The translations under genes were made by a program, and so were the position numbers. Under the pieces are notes generated by a model, which ran no database searches, was not told where the DNA came from, and saw only the letters and a program-made list of their open reading frames with translations. DNA of 64,000 nt from NCBI RefSeq assembly GCF_000943555.1, contig NZ_JTDV01000017.1, positions 1-64,000 of the forward strand, given 5' to 3'. Position 1 is the first letter of the stretch, and every line of letters begins with the position of its first letter. The stretch comes from Neotamlana nanhaiensis. GTDB lineage: Bacteria > Bacteroidota > Bacteroidia > Flavobacteriales > Flavobacteriaceae. Below, piece by piece: positions 6,428 through 17,116 of this stretch.

Positions 6428-8419
6428 TTAATCCACATTATCATGAAGAAATGAATTATTTTTTCGTATTTGAATATCGTCATTATCATCTAAACCTACG
6501 CTGGTTCTAGACATGTTGGTTTCCGACGAGTGTTTTGCAGCATCTAAATTAATACCTTGTCGCTTGTATGCAGGCACTTTTTCTATATCATCAATTTTCC
6601 CGTTATGAAATTTATGATTAAAATCCTTCATTTTACGACGACGTTCAGCAGCTCTGTCTTTTAAAACTTCAGAAATTGGCGTATTCATTGGGTCTACATC
6701 GTCGGTTACTGGTGCTTCTTCAACAGGTTTATTTACTACTTTTTTCTCGAAAACGACATCTTTATCTATAGCTTCAACCGCTTCATTTTTTACAACTGCT
6801 TTTGAAGCTGACATTTGTTCTTCCTCATTAAAATCTTCAAGGGTATAACGAATATTCCCTTTAGCATCTTGTTTAACAGCGGGCACTATTTCTTCATATT
6901 CTTCAACTTCAATATTATTAACCTCATCGTCGGTTAATTGATGCGAAACTATCGATTTTTCAGCAGCAGGCTCCTCTTCTTTTTTATCGAATAAAGGTAA
7001 ATCGAAAGTCAGTGTAAATTGTTTTTCTTCTTCGTCTTCAACAACCTCTTCTACCTGCGTTTCCTGCATTGTAGTTACTGGCTTAATTATAAAATCTTCA
7101 TCCTCAAAATTAGCTTGTACTTCATCGTAAACCACGTCAATGTTTTTAATTAAGCTCGACGTAGGAATAATATCGAAATCTTCTTCAACCTCTATAACAG
7201 GTTCTTCAAGATTCTGTTTATTAATCATGCGTTTTTCAAGTTCGCTTAACTCGTCTGGTTCTTCATCAACATTTAAAGTATGGCGCACAACTGGCGGCTC
7301 TTTTTTCTCTTCAAGTTCTATAACTGGCGCGATTATAACAGGCTCAGCTTCTTTAGTTTTGGTTTCGGTTTCGGCAGTTGCACCTAAATCGTGAACCACA
7401 CGTTTGGTTTCGGTATTAGAAATTTCGTCTTGTTGCTCTACATCGAAACCTGTTGCTATAATAGTTACTGCAATTGATTCTTCTAAAGCATCATCTTCAC
7501 CCACACCCATAATAATATTGGCGCCATGACCTGCTTCATTTTGAATATGGTCGTTAATTTCACCTATTTCATCAATAGTAATTTCATGCGAACCTGAAAC
7601 AATTAGTAACAACACGTTTTTGGCTCCTCTAATTTTATTATCGTTTAATAACGGTGAGTCGAGTGCTTTTCGAATAGCATCTTGAGCACGGTTTTGACCA
7701 GAAGCTAATGCCGACCCCATAATGGCAGTACCGCTATTACTTAATACGGTTTTTGCATCGCGTAAATCGATGTTTTGCGTGTAGTGATGTGTAATTACTT
7801 CGGCAATACCACGAGCAGCTGTGGCTAAAACTTCGTCGGCTTTAGAGAAACCAGCTTTAAAGCCTAAATTCCCATAAACTTCACGCAATTTATTGTTGTT
7901 AATTACAATTAAAGAATCGACTACCTCGCGTAATTTTTCGATACCTTTTTGCGATTGCTCTATACGCATTCTTCCTTCAAACTGAAAAGGCATGGTTACA
8001 ATACCAACGGTTAAAATATCTAAATCTTTAGCCATTTTAGCAATTATTGGTGCTGCACCGGTACCCGTACCACCGCCCATACCAGCAGTAATAAAAACCA
8101 TTTTTGTATTGGTATCGAGCATGGTTGTAATATCATCGAAGCTTTCAATGGCGGCTTGCTCACCAATTTCTGGGTTTGCACCGGCACCTAAACCTTCGGT
8201 TAGATTTACACCTAATTGAATTTTGTTTGGTACGCCACTATTTTGAAGGGCTTGCGAATCGGTATTACAGATGTAAAAATCGACACCTTTTATACCTTGC
8301 TGGAACATGTGGTTAATAGCATTGCTACCTCCACCACCAACTCCAATAACCTTAATTACGTTGGATTGGTTTTTTGGTAAATCGAATGAAATGCTTTCGA
8401 ATTCTTTGTTACTGCTCAT
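6428..8419 (-). CDS. ftsZ: Cell division protein FtsZ
   Basis: Tubulin-like GTPase that forms the cytokinetic ring. The GTP-binding signature GGGTGTG is at residues 115-121 and the T7 synergy loop NLGFKAGFSKADEVL follows. The globular core ends near residue 320. The remaining ~340 residues form a long, very acidic, low-complexity linker that makes the protein 663 residues against ~383 in E. coli. The tail has VPAYKRQG (about 615-622), similar to the FtsA-binding C-terminal peptide. This peptide is not terminal: 43 more residues follow, ending NNSFLHDNVD. Last gene of the dcw cluster, 64 bp after ftsA and followed by a terminator. Confidence 0.98.
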   Translation of the reverse strand: MSSNKEFESISFDLPKNQSNVIKVIGVGGGGSNAINHMFQQGIKGVDFYICNTDSQALQNSGVPNKIQLGVNLTEGLGAGANPEIGEQAAIESFDDITTMLDTNTKMVFITAGMGGGTGTGAAPIIAKMAKDLDILTVGIVTMPFQFEGRMRIEQSQKGIEKLREVVDSLIVINNNKLREVYGNLGFKAGFSKADEVLATAARGIAEVITHHYTQNIDLRDAKTVLSNSGTAIMGSALASGQNRAQDAIRKALDSPLLNDNKIRGAKNVLLLIVSGSHEITIDEIGEINDHIQNEAGHGANIIMGVGEDDALEESIAVTIIATGFDVEQQDEISNTETKRVVHDLGATAETETKTKEAEPVIIAPVIELEEKKEPPVVRHTLNVDEEPDELSELEKRMINKQNLEEPVIEVEEDFDIIPTSSLIKNIDVVYDEVQANFEDEDFIIKPVTTMQETQVEEVVEDEEEKQFTLTFDLPLFDKKEEEPAAEKSIVSHQLTDDEVNNIEVEEYEEIVPAVKQDAKGNIRYTLEDFNEEEQMSASKAVVKNEAVEAIDKDVVFEKKVVNKPVEEAPVTDDVDPMNTPISEVLKDRAAERRRKMKDFNHKFHNGKIDDIEKVPAYKRQGINLDAAKHSSETNMSRTSVGLDDNDDIQIRKNNSFLHDNVD

Positions 8420-8483
8420 AAAATTCTATTTTCTGGGGTTTTGTACTTTTTATCTTTTTAATTCTTTGGATTGATTATCTTAA

Positions 8484-9875
8484 TTATTCGGCGTTATCTA
8501 GAAAATCTTTAACACGTTGCGTTAATTTATCTAGAAAGGAAAGCCGTTCCTTTGGTGGTTGGATGTCTTCTTCAACATCTTCTTCTATTGACGCCTCTTC
8601 GGAAGCTTTTGCTTCTTCCTCCTGTACTATTTGACTTTGGCGAAACTCGTTCCTTTTTCTATCTTGACGCTTTAATCCATCTAACACCAAACCTACTGCC
8701 GTAGCATAAAGCGGGCTTGTTAAATCGTCTTCACTATCGCCTGCTAAATGTTCGTTTGGATAGCCTATTCTGGTATCCATTCCTGTGATATATTCCACTA
8801 ATTGCTTTAAGTGTTTTAGTTGGCTACCACCACCTGTTAACACGATACCCGCAATAAGTTTTTTCTTTTGCACTTCGTGACCGTAGTTTTTTATTTCGGC
8901 AAAAACCTGCTCTACAATCTCAACCATTCTTGCATTTATAATTTTAGAAAGGTTTTTTAAAGTGATTTCTTTTGGTTCTCGTCCACTAAGTCCTGGAATA
9001 GAAACAATTTCGTTGTCCTTATTTTCTCCAGGCCATGCCGAACCAAATTTTATTTTTAATAATTCAGCTTGCTTTTCTATAATGGAGCAACCTTCTTTTA
9101 TATCTTCAGTAATAACATTGCCTCCAAACGGAATAACTGCTGTATGGCGGATAATACCATCTCTAAAAATGGCTAAATCGGTAGTACCACCGCCGATATC
9201 GATTAATGCGACACCAGCTTCTTTTTCTTCTTGACTTAAAACAGCGTTTGCTGAAGCTAAAGGTTCTAAAGTGATGCCTTCTAAATTTAAACCAGCACTT
9301 TGTACACAGCGCCCGATATTTCTAATAGACGACACCTGCCCAACAACCACATGAAAATTAGCCTCTAATCTACCACCATACATACCAATAGGCTCACGAA
9401 TTTCGCCTTGACCATCCACTTTATATTCTTGTGGCAGTACGTGAATAATTTCTTCACCAGGAAGCATTACTAATTTATGTACTTGGTTTATTAATCGATC
9501 AATATCATCATCATCAATTACCGTATCACTAGTGGTTCGTGTTATATAATCGCTATGTTGTAAACTACGAATATGCTGTCCCGCAATACCTACGGTAACA
9601 TCATCAATTTTAACATCGGCAGCTTCTTCGGCCTGTTGTACAGCTTGTTGAATAGATTGAATAGTTTGCGTAATATTGTTTACCACACCACGATGCACGC
9701 CCAAACTTTTAGACTTTCCAATGCCTAAAATTTCAAGTTTTCCATATTCATTTTTACGACCAATCATGGCCACAATTTTTGTGGTTCCTATATCTAATCC
9801 AACGGCAATATCTTGTTCCATCGCTTCCTTATGTGTTTCGTCTTTATTTAAAACAGCTGCTCGATAATTTTCCAT
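8484..9875 (-). CDS. ftsA: Cell division protein FtsA
   Basis: Actin-like ATPase that anchors FtsZ to the inner membrane. Nucleotide-binding motifs are visible: phosphate 1 (VGLDIGTTKIVAMIGR), phosphate 2 (VALIDIGGGTTDLAIF) and the adenosine region (GIVLTGGGSQL). At the C-terminus, after an acidic linker, the helix LSFLDKLTQRVKDFLDNAE is the likely amphipathic membrane-targeting sequence. The annotated start is 3 nt after ftsQ. An internal Met at residue 19 (MEQDIAVGLDIGTTK, base 9821), preceded by AAGGA, matches where many homologues begin and may be the true start. Confidence 0.97.
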   Translation of the reverse strand: MENYRAAVLNKDETHKEAMEQDIAVGLDIGTTKIVAMIGRKNEYGKLEILGIGKSKSLGVHRGVVNNITQTIQSIQQAVQQAEEAADVKIDDVTVGIAGQHIRSLQHSDYITRTTSDTVIDDDDIDRLINQVHKLVMLPGEEIIHVLPQEYKVDGQGEIREPIGMYGGRLEANFHVVVGQVSSIRNIGRCVQSAGLNLEGITLEPLASANAVLSQEEKEAGVALIDIGGGTTDLAIFRDGIIRHTAVIPFGGNVITEDIKEGCSIIEKQAELLKIKFGSAWPGENKDNEIVSIPGLSGREPKEITLKNLSKIINARMVEIVEQVFAEIKNYGHEVQKKKLIAGIVLTGGGSQLKHLKQLVEYITGMDTRIGYPNEHLAGDSEDDLTSPLYATAVGLVLDGLKRQDRKRNEFRQSQIVQEEEAKASEEASIEEDVEEDIQPPKERLSFLDKLTQRVKDFLDNAE

Positions 9876-9878
9876 GGT

Positions 9879-10598
9879 TTAAATTTTGGTACAAATTACT
9901 TGGTTTTCAAACTGCAAATTCACAACACTATAACTGTTTAATGTTTTTTCCTTTGAGCTTTTTTTATAAAATGCTTTTAGGTTATTAATTTTTTTATCAA
10001 TAAAATTTACATCTCCTAATTTTACCATAAAATGACATTGTCGCAGTTTTAGGTAAAGTTTATGGTTTTGGTCTCGATGAATTTCAAAAACATGTGTTTT
10101 TAAAAAATCATCGTTCATTACTTTTTGAGCAACCGTATGGACGCTTTTTAAATTATTTTTTTCTACATAACCAGTAACTAGTGGAACTCTCGCCGAAAAA
10201 TTACTTGACAATGGCATGTACTGGCCATCGGCATCGATATAATAAGATGCATTTGTGTTTACCCTCGCAATTGGTGTTTTCTGCACAATATCGGCATTAA
10301 GTGTACCATTTACAGACAAATACACTTCGGCGTTTTTTATCATGGCGTTAGATTTGAGGGTATTTTCCAACACATTCAAATCTAAAGTTTCTTTAGGTAC
10401 ATTTTCAAGACCTGCGTAATTTTGTATTAACAATTTACTAACATTTTCGCTGGTTATAAACAGATTATTTTCACCTAAAAAATTAACCTTAGGCTTTGCC
10501 ACATATCGTTTAGCATTTCTACCCGACGCAAAGGCAAACAAAAATGTTACTAAACCTAGTAACAACACCATTTTTATGTGATACCATTTAACTTGCAA
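9879..10598 (-). CDS. ftsQ: Cell division protein FtsQ/DivIB-like
   Basis: 239 residues: a short cytosolic N-terminus, one transmembrane helix (about residues 9-26) and a periplasmic POTRA-like region (VNFLGENNLFITSENVSKLL...LDLNVLENTLKSNAMIKNAEVYLSVNGTLNADIVQKTPIARV), then a variable beta domain. It links early and late divisome proteins. It overlaps the 3' end of murC by 11 nt and ends 3 nt before ftsA, so these genes are translationally coupled. Sequence conservation of FtsQ is low; position and the POTRA pattern carry the assignment. Confidence 0.9.
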   Translation of the reverse strand: MQVKWYHIKMVLLLGLVTFLFAFASGRNAKRYVAKPKVNFLGENNLFITSENVSKLLIQNYAGLENVPKETLDLNVLENTLKSNAMIKNAEVYLSVNGTLNADIVQKTPIARVNTNASYYIDADGQYMPLSSNFSARVPLVTGYVEKNNLKSVHTVAQKVMNDDFLKTHVFEIHRDQNHKLYLKLRQCHFMVKLGDVNFIDKKINNLKAFYKKSSKEKTLNSYSVVNLQFENQVICTKI

Positions 10599-11934
10599 CT
10601 TGTAACGCGTTTTTTATATGTTTAACTTCTGCACCAATATCGCCTGCACCAATGGTTAAAACCACATGGGCTTGACTATCTTTTATTTCACTGATTAAAT
10701 TTTCTTTATTTACCAGTTTTTTATTTTTATTCTTGATTTTATCGAGCAACCAACTTGAGGTTACACCTTCGATAGGCAACTCACGTGCTGGATAAATATC
10801 TAACAAAAACAGGCTGTCAAATTTTGCTAAGCTAAGCGCAAATTCGTCTGCAAAATCCTGTGTTCGACTAAATAAATGTGGCTGAAAAACAGCCAAAACC
10901 GTTTTATTAGGATACATTTCTCTAACTGCTTGATGCACTGCATTTATTTCTTCTGGGTGATGCGCATAATCATCTATAAAAACAAAATCATTGGTTTTAA
11001 TATGATAGGTAAAACGACGTTTCACACCTTTGTAAGATGCTAAAGCTTTGGCGAGCTGCTGGTGAGGGCAACCATACTCTACAGACATCGCCAAGGCTAT
11101 TAATGCATTCGACAAATTATGTCTCCCAGGCAGGTTAAAGTGTAAATTTTTAAGTACTGTTGTTGGTGTTTTAACATCAAAAACATACGTACCATTTTCT
11201 ATTTTTATATTTTGAACCGAATAATCGGCATCATCTTCAATACCATAAGTTATCCCCTGTAAGGGCAATCCGTTTTTTACGAATAATTTTCCGTTAGGTT
11301 TTAATCGTTTTGAAAAATCTTTAAAAGATTCCGTTAACGCCTCTTTACTTCCATAAATATCTAAATGATCGGCATCCATTGAGGTAATACATGCCAAATT
11401 TGGAGATAAGGTTAAGAACGATCTATCGAATTCATCGGCTTCAACAACGCTAACCGCTGTACCGTTTAGAATTAGATTTGAATTATAATTTTCACTTATA
11501 CCTCCTAAAAAAGCAGTTACTGGCACTTGACACTCATGTAATAAATGCCCTAAAATACTTGTTGTCGTGGTTTTACCATGTGTTCCTGCAACGGCTAAAC
11601 AAAAGGTATTTTCGGTTATTAAACCAAGAATTTGAGAGCGCTTTAACACCTGAAAACCTTTATCTATAAAATAATTTAATTCGGCATGATTCTTTGGGAC
11701 AGCCGGCGTATAAACCACTAAAGTTTTATCTTTTGAAAAGGATGACGCATACAAATCGTCATCGCTGTAATGTACATTTATACCAAGATTAACCAAACTT
11801 TGCGTAATCTCGGTTTCGGTTTTATCGTAACCCACAACATGTTTATCATTCGCATGAAAATAACGCGCCAAAGCACTCATGCCTATGCCGCCAATGCCAA
11901 TAAAATAAACAGTATGTACGTTACTTAAATTCAT
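10588..11934 (-). CDS. murC: UDP-N-acetylmuramate--L-alanine ligase
   Basis: Adds L-alanine to UDP-MurNAc, the first step of peptide stem synthesis in the cytosol. It is 448 residues. It has the Rossmann start YFIGIGGIGMSALA, the Mur-ligase ATP loop GTHGKTTTT (117-125), VVEADEFDRSF and the DYAHHPEEI motif of MurC. It overlaps murG by one base (stop and start share a nucleotide) and overlaps ftsQ by 11 nt. Confidence 0.97.
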   Translation of the reverse strand: MNLSNVHTVYFIGIGGIGMSALARYFHANDKHVVGYDKTETEITQSLVNLGINVHYSDDDLYASSFSKDKTLVVYTPAVPKNHAELNYFIDKGFQVLKRSQILGLITENTFCLAVAGTHGKTTTTSILGHLLHECQVPVTAFLGGISENYNSNLILNGTAVSVVEADEFDRSFLTLSPNLACITSMDADHLDIYGSKEALTESFKDFSKRLKPNGKLFVKNGLPLQGITYGIEDDADYSVQNIKIENGTYVFDVKTPTTVLKNLHFNLPGRHNLSNALIALAMSVEYGCPHQQLAKALASYKGVKRRFTYHIKTNDFVFIDDYAHHPEEINAVHQAVREMYPNKTVLAVFQPHLFSRTQDFADEFALSLAKFDSLFLLDIYPARELPIEGVTSSWLLDKIKNKNKKLVNKENLISEIKDSQAHVVLTIGAGDIGAEVKHIKNALQVAS

Positions 11935-13037
11935 TATTTTTTTAAAAGTTTTTCAACCTCGTTTACAATATCATTTGTTGCATTTACTAATGCCAGTTTT
12001 TTTATATTTTCACCTAAGATGTTTTGCTTTTCTGATAACGCTATTAATTGTGAAAATTTATTTTCGAAATCAGCATCTAAATCTTCTTCTTTAATTAATA
12101 AGGCCGCCTCTTTTTCAACAATAGCCATGGCATTTTTGGTTTGATGATCTTCAGCTACATTTGGAGACGGAATAAAAATAACCGGTTTACCTACAATACA
12201 TAATTCGGACACCGAACTCGCACCAGCACGCGACACAATAATATCGGCAGCAGCGTAAGCAAAATCCATATTATTTAAAAACTCGTAAACCTGTACATTT
12301 TTAGTGTTATTATAAATTTTATATTGCTGATAATACAACTTACCGCATTGCCAAATAATTTGCACATTTTGGGTATCGAAAAAATCCAATTCTTTTTCTA
12401 TAAGCTGATTAATGCGACGCGAACCCAAACTTCCACCAATAACTAAAAGCGTGTGTTTACCATGTTTTAAATTGAAAAAGTTTTTGGCTTCAACTGTTTT
12501 TTCTTCGATATTTAAAAGCCCTTTTCGGACAGGATTTCCTGTTTTTACAATTTTACTTTCCGGAAAAAACCGCTCTAAACCATCATAAGCCACACATATT
12601 TTATTAACTTTTTTAGCTAATAATTTATTGGTAATTCCTGGAAAAGAATTTTGTTCTTGTATTAAGGTTGGGATACCTTTTGATGCCGCCACATTAAGCA
12701 GCGGACCACTCGCAAAACCACCTGTACCAATGGCAAAGTCGGGCTTAAAGGCACTTACAATTTTACGAGCTTTCCACAAACTACTAATCAATTTTACGGG
12801 AAACATAAGGTTTTTCAAGGTTAGCTTTCGCTGAATACCAGAAATCCACAAGCCTTCAATGTTATATCCTGCTTGTGGCACCTTCTCCATTTCCATTCTA
12901 TCTTTTGCTCCAACAAATAAAAATTCAGCATCAGGATAGCGCGATTTTATTTCGTTAGCAATCGCGATGGCTGGATAAATATGACCTCCTGTACCACCTC
13001 CAGATAAAATAATTTTATATGTTTCTTTTTTCGTCAC
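11934..13037 (-). CDS. murG: UDP-N-acetylglucosamine--N-acetylmuramyl-(pentapeptide) pyrophosphoryl-undecaprenol N-acetylglucosamine transferase
   Basis: Converts lipid I to lipid II on the inner face of the membrane. GT-B glycosyltransferase (GT28), 367 residues. It has the N-terminal glycine-rich loop [27 protein letters not shown], the second-domain [10 protein letters not shown] and the UDP-GlcNAc-binding [11 protein letters not shown]. It sits between ftsW (79-bp gap) and murC (1-nt overlap). Confidence 0.97.
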   Translation of the reverse strand: MTKKETYKIILSGGGTGGHIYPAIAIANEIKSRYPDAEFLFVGAKDRMEMEKVPQAGYNIEGLWISGIQRKLTLKNLMFPVKLISSLWKARKIVSAFKPDFAIGTGGFASGPLLNVAASKGIPTLIQEQNSFPGITNKLLAKKVNKICVAYDGLERFFPESKIVKTGNPVRKGLLNIEEKTVEAKNFFNLKHGKHTLLVIGGSLGSRRINQLIEKELDFFDTQNVQIIWQCGKLYYQQYKIYNNTKNVQVYEFLNNMDFAYAAADIIVSRAGASSVSELCIVGKPVIFIPSPNVAEDHQTKNAMAIVEKEAALLIKEEDLDADFENKFSQLIALSEKQNILGENIKKLALVNATNDIVNEVEKLLKK

Positions 13038-13116
13038 TAATTCGCTGTTGTTTTTTTTAACACTTTACACCTCTAAGTGCCATCTAAATTTCTTAATTCT
13101 CTTAATATTTATATTA

Positions 13117-14310
13117 TTAAATAGTTTCAGATAAAATTTCTAAAGGATTATCTTCTATATGTTCTTGTTCTTTAATTTCTTCACGTTTAGCACTAACACT
13201 CAATATAATACCAAGCGCCAAACAGGTCATCCAAATTGAGGTTCCACCACTACTTATTAATGGCAAGGTTTGGCCTGTAACTGGAAATAATTCCACGGCA
13301 ACCGCCATATTAATTAAGGCCTGAAACACAATTGGCAAACCAACACCAAGCGCCAACAGCTTACCAAAAATAGTGTCTGATTTTTGCGCAACAATTACAA
13401 TTCTAAACAGCAACCACAAATACAAAATCATAATTGTAAAACCGCCTATTAAACCATACTCTTCAATAATGATGGCGAAAATAAAATCGGAAGACGACTG
13501 TGGTAAAAAGTTTTTCTGCATACTTTTACCAGGACCAACACCCTGAATGCCACCAGTAGCTATAGCTATTTTAGCTTTTTCAATTTGATAATCAGATTCC
13601 GTATCTTCAGGATTAGCAAAACTTTCAATACGTCCCATCCAAGTATCAACACGGTTTGGCATAGCATCAGGAAAAGCCTTTGCTATTAAAACAAACAACG
13701 CCAAAACCAATAACCCCGATCCTACAATCACCGCCAAATATTTCACTGGATAGCCTCCTAAAAACACCAACATTAACACCATTAAAAACATTATGGCCGC
13801 TGTTGAAAAGTTGGCTGGCAAAATTAAAATAAGTACTAAAAAAACAACCATCCAAAGCGGTAAAATTGATTCTTTAAATGTGACGGTTTTATCTTTAATT
13901 TTCGACATGTAACGCGACACATAAACCATTAAAACAACCGCTGCTAAGGTTGATGTTTGAAACGACATACCTACAAATGGTATTTGAATCCATCGGCTTG
14001 CATTAGCGCCATCAATTGTGGTACCTTGAAGCATCGTAATTACTAAAAGCACGAGCACCACAGGAATCATTATTAAAGACAAGCCTCTAAAATAACGATA
14101 GGGTATTTTATGCACACCAAACATAATAACAAAGCCAAAAAACAAATGCATAAAATGTTTTAAAAAGAAGGTAAACGTATTACTTCCACCGCCTTTATAA
14201 GCTAAATTGCTCGCCGCACTATAAACGGGCAAAAACGACAGAATAGCTAATAGTGCCACAATGGCCCAAATTAACCGATCTCCTTTTATGTTTTTAAATA
14301 GTGATTGCAT
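13117..14310 (-). CDS. ftsW: Septal peptidoglycan glycosyltransferase FtsW (SEDS family)
   Basis: A polytopic SEDS protein of 397 residues with about ten transmembrane helices. Signature stretches are STAAIMFLMVLML, the large extracellular loop with RVDTWMGRIESFANPEDTESDYQIEKAKIAIATGGIQGVGPGKS, FIFAIIIEEYGLIGG and LPLISSGGTSIW. It polymerises lipid II with its partner PBP (FtsI upstream in the cluster). The dcw position makes it FtsW rather than RodA. The 111-bp gap before it carries a copy of the short dispersed repeat described separately. Confidence 0.95.
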   Translation of the reverse strand: MQSLFKNIKGDRLIWAIVALLAILSFLPVYSAASNLAYKGGGSNTFTFFLKHFMHLFFGFVIMFGVHKIPYRYFRGLSLIMIPVVLVLLVITMLQGTTIDGANASRWIQIPFVGMSFQTSTLAAVVLMVYVSRYMSKIKDKTVTFKESILPLWMVVFLVLILILPANFSTAAIMFLMVLMLVFLGGYPVKYLAVIVGSGLLVLALFVLIAKAFPDAMPNRVDTWMGRIESFANPEDTESDYQIEKAKIAIATGGIQGVGPGKSMQKNFLPQSSSDFIFAIIIEEYGLIGGFTIMILYLWLLFRIVIVAQKSDTIFGKLLALGVGLPIVFQALINMAVAVELFPVTGQTLPLISSGGTSIWMTCLALGIILSVSAKREEIKEQEHIEDNPLEILSETI

Positions 14311-14381
14311 TCTTTATTTCTTACTTCTTATAAGAACTTTATATTTTATGCTTTCTTATTTATATTCGCTTATCTAAATAT

Positions 14382-14405
14382 GCTTCGACTGCGCTCAGTA
14401 TGACT
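14382..14405. repeat. Dispersed 24-bp intergenic repeat, copy 1
   Basis: GCTTCGACTGCGCTCAGTAT followed by GACT lies in the murD-ftsW spacer. Diverged relatives occur at 15788-15812 and 17117-17140, both in other dcw spacers. Confidence 0.6.
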
Positions 14406-14421
14406 AATAAACAGTCACGGT

Positions 14422-15759
14422 TTATAAATTTCTAACAGCATCTTTAAATTGACGCCCTCTATCTTCGTAATTTTCAAACAAATCAAAACTTGCACATGCT
14501 GGCGACAATAACACATTATCTCCAGATTCGGCAACTTTATAAGCAATTTTAACCGCTTCACTCATAAATTGTGTTTCAACAATAATATCTACCATACTAC
14601 CAAAAGCATCAAACAACTTTTTATTATCTACTCCTAAACAAATAATAGCCTTTACTTTTTCGTTTACAAAACGATACAATTCCTCGTAATTATTACCTTT
14701 ATCTACGCCACCAACAATCCATACGGTAGGTGCATCCATACTTTCTAAGGCAAAATATGTTGCATTTACATTGGTTGCCTTTGAGTCGTTTATATATTTT
14801 ACCTTATTAATTTTTAGCACTTCTTCTAAGCGATGCTCAACACCCTGAAAATTCTCCAAACTCTCACGAATGGTTTGCTTTCTAATTTTTAATAAATGAG
14901 CAACCGTTGCCGACGCCATAGCGTTTTTTACGTTGTGCTTCCCTTCTAATGTCAAGTTTGATGTTGGCATAATTATCTGACTTTTTTCTATTGTTATTAT
15001 TATGTTTTCGTTCTTTAAATACGCGCCATTTTCAATTGTTTTTACTAGTGAAAATGGCAATAATGTGGATTGAACTGGATGATTTTTTAAATGATTCACT
15101 ATTACTTCATCATCGGCATCATAAATCAAATAATCATCTTTTGTTTGATTCATTGCTATTTTAAACTTTGAAGCAATGTAGTTTTCAAACTTATAATCAT
15201 ATCGATCTAAATGATCGGGTGTGATGTTGGTAATCACCGCAATTTTAGGCTTGAAATCTTTGATATCATCTAACTGAAAACTGCTAATTTCCAGCACATA
15301 ATTCTCAAAATCCTCATCTAAAACTTGTTTCGCAAAACTGTCACCAATATTGCCCGCAAGCCCCACATTTAATTCTTGTTTTAAAATATGATGTGTTAAA
15401 CTTGCCGTAGTGGTTTTACCATTACTTCCTGTAATTCCCACTATAGTTGCATTGGTATATTTTGATGCAAACTCAATTTCGGAAACCACTGGTATTCCCT
15501 TTTCGCGAATTTGTTTTACCAAAGCGACTTTGTCTGGAATTCCTGGGCTTTTCATAACCACATCAGCATCTAAAATTTTAGATTTGCTATGCTGCTCATC
15601 TTCCCATTCAATCGTATTATGTATAAGAACTTGTTTATAGTTTTCTTTAATTTTTCCTTTATCTGACACAAACACCTCGTAACCTTTTGCTTTACCCAAA
15701 AGCGCTGTACCTACACCACTTTCTCCACCACCAAGAATCACAAGTCTTTGTTTATTCAT
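14422..15759 (-). CDS. murD: UDP-N-acetylmuramoyl-L-alanine--D-glutamate ligase
   Basis: Adds D-glutamate to UDP-MurNAc-L-Ala. It is 445 residues, with the start RLVILGGGESGVGTALLGK, the ATP loop GITGSNGKTTTASL, NITPDHLDRYDY and the C-terminal YINDSKATNVNATYFAL and SPACASFDLFENYEDRGRQF motifs of MurD. It sits between mraY and ftsW with short spacers on both sides. Confidence 0.97.
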   Translation of the reverse strand: MNKQRLVILGGGESGVGTALLGKAKGYEVFVSDKGKIKENYKQVLIHNTIEWEDEQHSKSKILDADVVMKSPGIPDKVALVKQIREKGIPVVSEIEFASKYTNATIVGITGSNGKTTTASLTHHILKQELNVGLAGNIGDSFAKQVLDEDFENYVLEISSFQLDDIKDFKPKIAVITNITPDHLDRYDYKFENYIASKFKIAMNQTKDDYLIYDADDEVIVNHLKNHPVQSTLLPFSLVKTIENGAYLKNENIIITIEKSQIIMPTSNLTLEGKHNVKNAMASATVAHLLKIRKQTIRESLENFQGVEHRLEEVLKINKVKYINDSKATNVNATYFALESMDAPTVWIVGGVDKGNNYEELYRFVNEKVKAIICLGVDNKKLFDAFGSMVDIIVETQFMSEAVKIAYKVAESGDNVLLSPACASFDLFENYEDRGRQFKDAVRNL

Positions 15760-15787
15760 TTAATTTTCACTTTTTTAATACCCGAAA

Positions 15788-15812
15788 CACTTCGACTGCA
15801 CTAAGCGTATCA
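15788..15812. repeat. Dispersed 24-bp intergenic repeat, copy 2
   Basis: ACTTCGACTGCACTAAGCGT followed by ATCAT lies in the mraY-murD spacer. It is a diverged relative of the copy at 14382-14405. Confidence 0.5.
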
Positions 15813-15814
15813 TT

Positions 15815-17056
15815 TTATCTAATTTTCAAGGTTACAATTGAAAGTATTGCCAAAAGAATACCCACAATCCAGAATCGTGTTACTATTTTACTTTCGTGAT
15901 ATCCTAATTTTTGATAATGATGATGCAATGGTGACATCTTAAAAATGCGACGCCCTTCACCATATTTTTTCTTGGTATACTTAAACCAACTCACTTGCAT
16001 AACCACCGATAAATTTTCGGCTAAAAAGATGCCACACAACACAGGAATTAACCATTCTTTACGTACCGCAATAGCTATAACCGCAATAATACCGCCTATG
16101 GTTAAACTTCCCGTATCTCCCATAAACACTTGTGCCGGATAGGTATTGTACCACAAAAAGCCTATTAACGCCCCCACAAATGCGGTGATATAAATGGTGA
16201 TTTCTTCAACCCTTGGGATGTACATAATGTTTAAATACTCCGAGAAAATAATATTACCCGATACCCAAGCAAAAATCCCTAATGTGAGCACTATAATTGC
16301 TGAAGTACCAGCCGCTAAACCATCAATTCCATCGGTTAGATTTGCTCCGTTTGAAACCGCTGTAATGATAAAAATAGCCACGATAATAAAAATAACCCAT
16401 GAATATTTTTCAAGGTCAGGACTGATCCATGTGATTAAATCGGCATAATCAAACTCGTTACCTTTAAAAAATGGAATAGTTGTTTTTGTTGATTTTTCTT
16501 CTGCTTTAAATAGTTTTGACGGAGCAATTTCAGGACTCTCTGCTAAAAGTATTTGCTGCTGCTCTACTGGCAATTTTTCTTTCATGGTAACAGCTGGACT
16601 AAAGTATAAAGTAGCACCTACAATAACGCCAAGACCAACTTGCCCCATAACTTTAAACTTCCCTTTTAAGCCTTCCTTGTCGTTTTTAAACTTTTTAATA
16701 TAATCGTCTACAAAACCAATTACACCCATCCAGAGTGTAGTTACAATCAATAAAATGATATATACATTCTCAAGCTTCGCAATAAGCAATACTGGTATTA
16801 AAGTGGCGATAATTATAATAATTCCACCCATTGTTGGCGTGCCTGCTTTTTCTGCTTGACCAGCTAATCCTAAATCGCGAATGGTTTCTCCCATTTGCTT
16901 TTTTTGCAAAAATGCTATAACGCGCTTTCCGTAGATAGTTGATATTAACAAAGACAAAATCATAGCTAAAGCCGCCCTAAAGGTTAAAAACCCAAATAGT
17001 GTGGCTCCAGGAAACTGAAACTGCTTTTCTAAATATTCAAACAAGTAGTATAACAT
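15815..17056 (-). CDS. mraY: Phospho-N-acetylmuramoyl-pentapeptide transferase
   Basis: Transfers phospho-MurNAc-pentapeptide to undecaprenyl phosphate, forming lipid I at the inner membrane. Motifs present are [19 protein letters not shown] (Mg-binding aspartates), [23 protein letters not shown] and [19 protein letters not shown]. At 413 residues it is about 50 longer than the E. coli enzyme. The extra length is an extramembrane insert (about residues 160-215, [18 protein letters not shown]...) of the kind usual in Bacteroidota. Confidence 0.97.
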   Translation of the reverse strand: MLYYLFEYLEKQFQFPGATLFGFLTFRAALAMILSLLISTIYGKRVIAFLQKKQMGETIRDLGLAGQAEKAGTPTMGGIIIIIATLIPVLLIAKLENVYIILLIVTTLWMGVIGFVDDYIKKFKNDKEGLKGKFKVMGQVGLGVIVGATLYFSPAVTMKEKLPVEQQQILLAESPEIAPSKLFKAEEKSTKTTIPFFKGNEFDYADLITWISPDLEKYSWVIFIIVAIFIITAVSNGANLTDGIDGLAAGTSAIIVLTLGIFAWVSGNIIFSEYLNIMYIPRVEEITIYITAFVGALIGFLWYNTYPAQVFMGDTGSLTIGGIIAVIAIAVRKEWLIPVLCGIFLAENLSVVMQVSWFKYTKKKYGEGRRIFKMSPLHHHYQKLGYHESKIVTRFWIVGILLAILSIVTLKIR

Positions 17057-17116
17057 TCTTTATTTTTTGAGATTCTTCGCTTACGCTTTTATTGATCTTT
17101 ATTAATTTTTAATTGC

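Noticed and set aside
7140-8219. Plus-strand open frames inside ftsZ
   Set aside because: They are antisense shadows of the low-complexity and conserved parts of ftsZ, with no domain and no start signal.
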